Part shown: positions 4,982 to 6,949 of the stretch, piece after piece
Position numbering within the stretch: position 1 is the stretch's first letter
How the letters are laid out: each line of letters starts with the position of its first letter
Notes under the pieces: model-generated
What the model was told of the DNA's origin: nothing
Database searches by the model: none
What the model saw: the letters and a program-made list of their open reading frames with translations, nothing else
Translations under genes and position numbers: made by a program
Assembly: GCA_016209155.1 (NCBI GenBank)
Contig: JACQWU010000239.1
Coordinates: forward strand, 1 to 6,949
From: Candidatus Desantisiibacteriota bacterium
Lineage (GTDB): Bacteria; JACRDZ01
DNA length: 6,949 bases
Direction of reading: 5' to 3'

Positions 4982-6860
4982 CTATTGTTTTAATGATTTT
5001 TTCCGTATCTGAAGCGGATTTTTTAATTCTATTCATTGAATCAAACATTTTTTTCATGTTTTCAACACCTTTTTCCGCACTTACTTTAGCTGTTTCACTC
5101 ATATTCCTTGCTTCCATCGAATTAGATGTATTCTGTTTTGTCATGGAATTCATTTCCTGCATACTGCTTGATACTTCCTCAATAGAACTTGCCTGTGTTG
5201 AACTGCCTTGAGATAAAGTTTGACTGCCTGATCCTATTTGCGATGCTGCTGAAGTAACTTGTTCTGCTGAAGTAGCTACTTGCTGTAGCCCTTTATCCAG
5301 ATTATCTACTGCTGTATTCAAAGATTCCTTTATTTTCGCGTAATCACCTCTAAAATCACTCGTTATACGAACTGTTAAATCTTTAGCAGCTACTTTATCT
5401 AAAATTTGAGCAGCCTCATTAATTGGTTTAACAACAGCATCAAGAGTCTGGTTTACTCCATTTATAATTTTTTTGAAATCACCATTATGTTTATTTTCAT
5501 CTGCTCTTATATCCAATTTACCTGCAACAGCATATTGTACAAGCATATTTACATCATTAACAAGATTATTAATTGATTCAATACATTTATTGAGATTACC
5601 TTTGATTTCATTAAAATCACCGTTGAAATTGTCGGTTATTTTGGATGGGATATCACCTTTGCTAATCTCATCGATAAATACCGCAGCAACATTTAATGGA
5701 CCAATAACAGCATCCATAGTATCATTAACACCTTTAATAATATCTTTATATTCACCTGAAAATTTATTTATATCACCACGTATTCCCAATCGTCCTTCTA
5801 TGGCAGCGTTTGTCAGCATTTTTAATTCTGCAATCAGATCATTTATAACATCTATGTTTTTATTAAGATTGTTTTTAATTCCGTTAAAATCACCGTTATA
5901 ATTGTCGGTTATTTTGGGAGGGATATCACCTTTACTGATCTTATCGATGTATTCAGCGGCAACATTTATTGGTCCTATAACAGCATCCATAGTATAATTA
6001 ATACCTTCAATTATATTTTTGTATCCGCCCAAAAATTTGTTTGTATCACCGCGAGTTGCAAGACGGCCTTCAATCAAAGCGTTTGTCAGCATTTTTGATT
6101 CCTCAACCAGCCCGCGCAGGGAATTACTGATCTCATTTAATGCCGGAGAAATTTCGTCCATATCATCTTTAGCAGCAACATTCTGGTTTAGCTCCCCATC
6201 AGCTATTTTTTTCATTGCGCTAATAATATTATTCTGTAAATTATCTGCAAAACTATCCATTGTTTTTGCCAGGATACCAATTTCATCAGCTCTTTCAAGT
6301 TTTAATCGAGCATCAAGATGCCCTTTGCTCAATTCCTGAATCATCTTAATGCTTTTATTCATTGGATGGGGAATTGAAAGTGAAAGAAAAATTCCAAAAC
6401 AACAAGCAATTATAAAAGCTATAATAATAGCACCCAGCATTATTTTAGTGGATCTATTTGCAATTACTGCATTATTTATAGATGTTTTTTTAGTATCATT
6501 AATACTCATATTGGCATAAGCCATAATTGATTTAACTAAATCATCTGATTCTTTATTTAAATCATTTTTTAATAATAATTTGGCTTCATCATTTTTCTTA
6601 AATATCAATAAATTATATATTTTGGTTGATACTTCAATATAGTTTTTTTTCTCATTTATTAACTCATCAAATAAAGTTTCATCTTCTTTATCAACTATAG
6701 ATTTTTTTGGCTCATCCAGGTTTTCATCCACAATTTTGGATAACACGATAATCCCCTCCTGTAATTCTTTAATTTCTTTAAAATCACTGGCTAAAAACAT
6801 TTTATGCAGGTTTTTTCTAAAAAAAAAAAAAAAAACACCTATATTAATTAAATTCCCCAT
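4878..6860 (-). CDS. N-terminal fragment of the right MCP: sensor, TM2, HAMP chain, half hairpin
   Basis: This 660-codon open frame covers most of the broken receptor. Residues 1-138 look like the periplasmic four-helix-bundle MCP sensor: PMGNLINIGV before the frame start, RKNLHKMFLA and long charged helices. An odd run of five Phe comes from a 17-base T tract. TM2 is about 141-163 and a HAMP follows (SIPHPMNKS, DEIG), with IPHP where the paralogue has ITRP. The HAMP chain runs to about 521. The ascending signalling helix reaches the tip ([22 protein letters not shown]), and after GKG the frame shifts into LYLCYDC and stops. The descending helix is lost here, so CheA/CheW coupling by this fragment is not expected. 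The first Met at 6860 is probably not the true start, since TM1 and the sensor's first helix lie upstream in another frame. Confidence 0.8.
   Translation of the reverse strand: MGNLINIGVFFFFFRKNLHKMFLASDFKEIKELQEGIIVLSKIVDENLDEPKKSIVDKEDETLFDELINEKKNYIEVSTKIYNLLIFKKNDEAKLLLKNDLNKESDDLVKSIMAYANMSINDTKKTSINNAVIANRSTKIMLGAIIIAFIIACCFGIFLSLSIPHPMNKSIKMIQELSKGHLDARLKLERADEIGILAKTMDSFADNLQNNIISAMKKIADGELNQNVAAKDDMDEISPALNEISNSLRGLVEESKMLTNALIEGRLATRGDTNKFLGGYKNIIEGINYTMDAVIGPINVAAEYIDKISKGDIPPKITDNYNGDFNGIKNNLNKNIDVINDLIAELKMLTNAAIEGRLGIRGDINKFSGEYKDIIKGVNDTMDAVIGPLNVAAVFIDEISKGDIPSKITDNFNGDFNEIKGNLNKCIESINNLVNDVNMLVQYAVAGKLDIRADENKHNGDFKKIINGVNQTLDAVVKPINEAAQILDKVAAKDLTVRITSDFRGDYAKIKESLNTAVDNLDKGLQQVATSAEQVTSAASQIGSGSQTLSQGSSTQASSIEEVSSSMQEMNSMTKQNTSNSMEARNMSETAKVSAEKGVENMKKMFDSMNRIKKSASDTEKIIKTIDEIAFQTNLLALNAAVEAARAGEAGKGLYLCYDC
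5298..6092 (-). repeat. Tandem 91-residue double-HAMP units in the right MCP
   Basis: Residues 257-347 and 348-438 of the open frame are 91-residue repeats matching those of the left MCP in length and order (MLTNA.IEGRL..RGD.NKF and GDIP.KITDN.NGDFN). The third, diverged unit is 439-521. The same unit order and length in both genes shows that the chain existed before the two genes duplicated. Confidence 0.8.
6819..6835. repeat. 17-base A/T homopolymer inside the right MCP sensor
   Basis: Seventeen A on the plus strand (T on the coding strand) encode V-FFFFF in the current frame. The frame is consistent on both sides of the tract. Such a tract is prone to slipped-strand mispairing and also to sequencing error. 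Confidence 0.85.
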
Positions 6861-6868
6861 TGGTTTAG

Positions 6869-6879
6869 TTTTTTTTTTT
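6869..6879. repeat. 11-base T/A homopolymer at the N-terminal frame break
   Basis: Eleven T on the plus strand (A on the coding strand) join two sensor-like reading frames that do not match. Nine or twelve bases would make them continuous. Confidence 0.8.
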
Positions 6880-6949
6880 CAAAAAGAAATGTATCAGCAT
6901 TATTAAGAGTTTTTAAATTTGTAATCCCAATAAAACCAACGATTCCTAC

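Larger units (their letters stand above)
4403..6949 (-). pseudogene. Right MCP gene, broken by two lesions and continuing past the window
   Basis: Taken together, this stretch is a second multi-HAMP chemoreceptor paralogous to the left one. From its N terminus, minus-strand codons from 6949 read VGIVGFIGITNLKTLNNADT, the end of TM1 and the start of a four-helix sensor. An 11-A run (plus-strand T at 6869-6879) then breaks the frame; one added or two removed bases would give FEK-K-TKPMGNL and restore it. The second lesion is a 59-base deletion at 4899/4900 in the signalling tip. With both repaired it would be a full-length receptor whose gene starts a short way beyond 6949. A working start at 6860 inside the sensor is unlikely. 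Confidence 0.75.

Noticed and set aside
3097-6092. Regularly spaced DNA repeats, considered as CRISPR or minisatellite
   Set aside because: The repeats are in-frame 273-base protein units with diverged sequence and no spacer pattern, so they are HAMP modules.
3223-6339. Several plus-strand open frames across the MCPs (3223-3495, 3836-4366, 4993-5211, 5473-5901, 6019-6339)
   Set aside because: All are antisense to MCP coding sequence. Their similarity to each other only mirrors the HAMP repeats and the gene duplication.

Overview
This is an AT-rich chemotaxis and motility locus (roughly one third G+C by eye), probably from a flagellated Desulfobacterota-type (deltaproteobacterial) organism. 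That placement is an inference. It rests on the receptors carrying long chains of HAMP-like repeats, the small CW-type cysteine protein, the response regulator-HDOD fusion and the base composition. No rRNA or other taxonomic marker is present.

Layout. The left edge holds the first 266 codons of a response regulator-HDOD protein on the minus strand; the gene runs off the window. It is divergent from a plus-strand pair: a CheR chemoreceptor methyltransferase and a 93-residue protein with seven cysteines. A stem-loop terminator follows that pair. The right two thirds are on the minus strand and hold two tandem paralogous chemoreceptors (MCPs) facing the plus-strand pair.

Regulation. Three sites match the flagellar sigma-28 (FliA) promoter pattern, TAAAGTTT-N11-GCCGATAA. 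One lies upstream of each of the three non-MCP genes, on the correct strand, each with exactly 11 bases of spacer. This suggests that the HDOD regulator, CheR and the cysteine-rich protein are co-expressed in a motility regulon. No such site was found in the 55-base gap before the first MCP, and the start of the second MCP lies outside the window.

The two receptors are damaged in complementary ways. The left one (675 aa) keeps an open frame through the HAMP chain and the signalling hairpin. It has lost its periplasmic sensor, so TM1 is fused directly to TM2, and a TGA cuts off a C-terminal tail whose homology continues beyond the stop. The right one keeps a four-helix-bundle-like sensor. It is broken by a 59-base deletion in the signalling tip, and by a reading-frame break at an 11-base homopolymer near its N terminus, next to a 17-base homopolymer. 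The locus therefore looks like a functional CheR and regulator module beside a decaying, or possibly switchable, receptor pair. Sequencing or assembly error at the homopolymers cannot be excluded.
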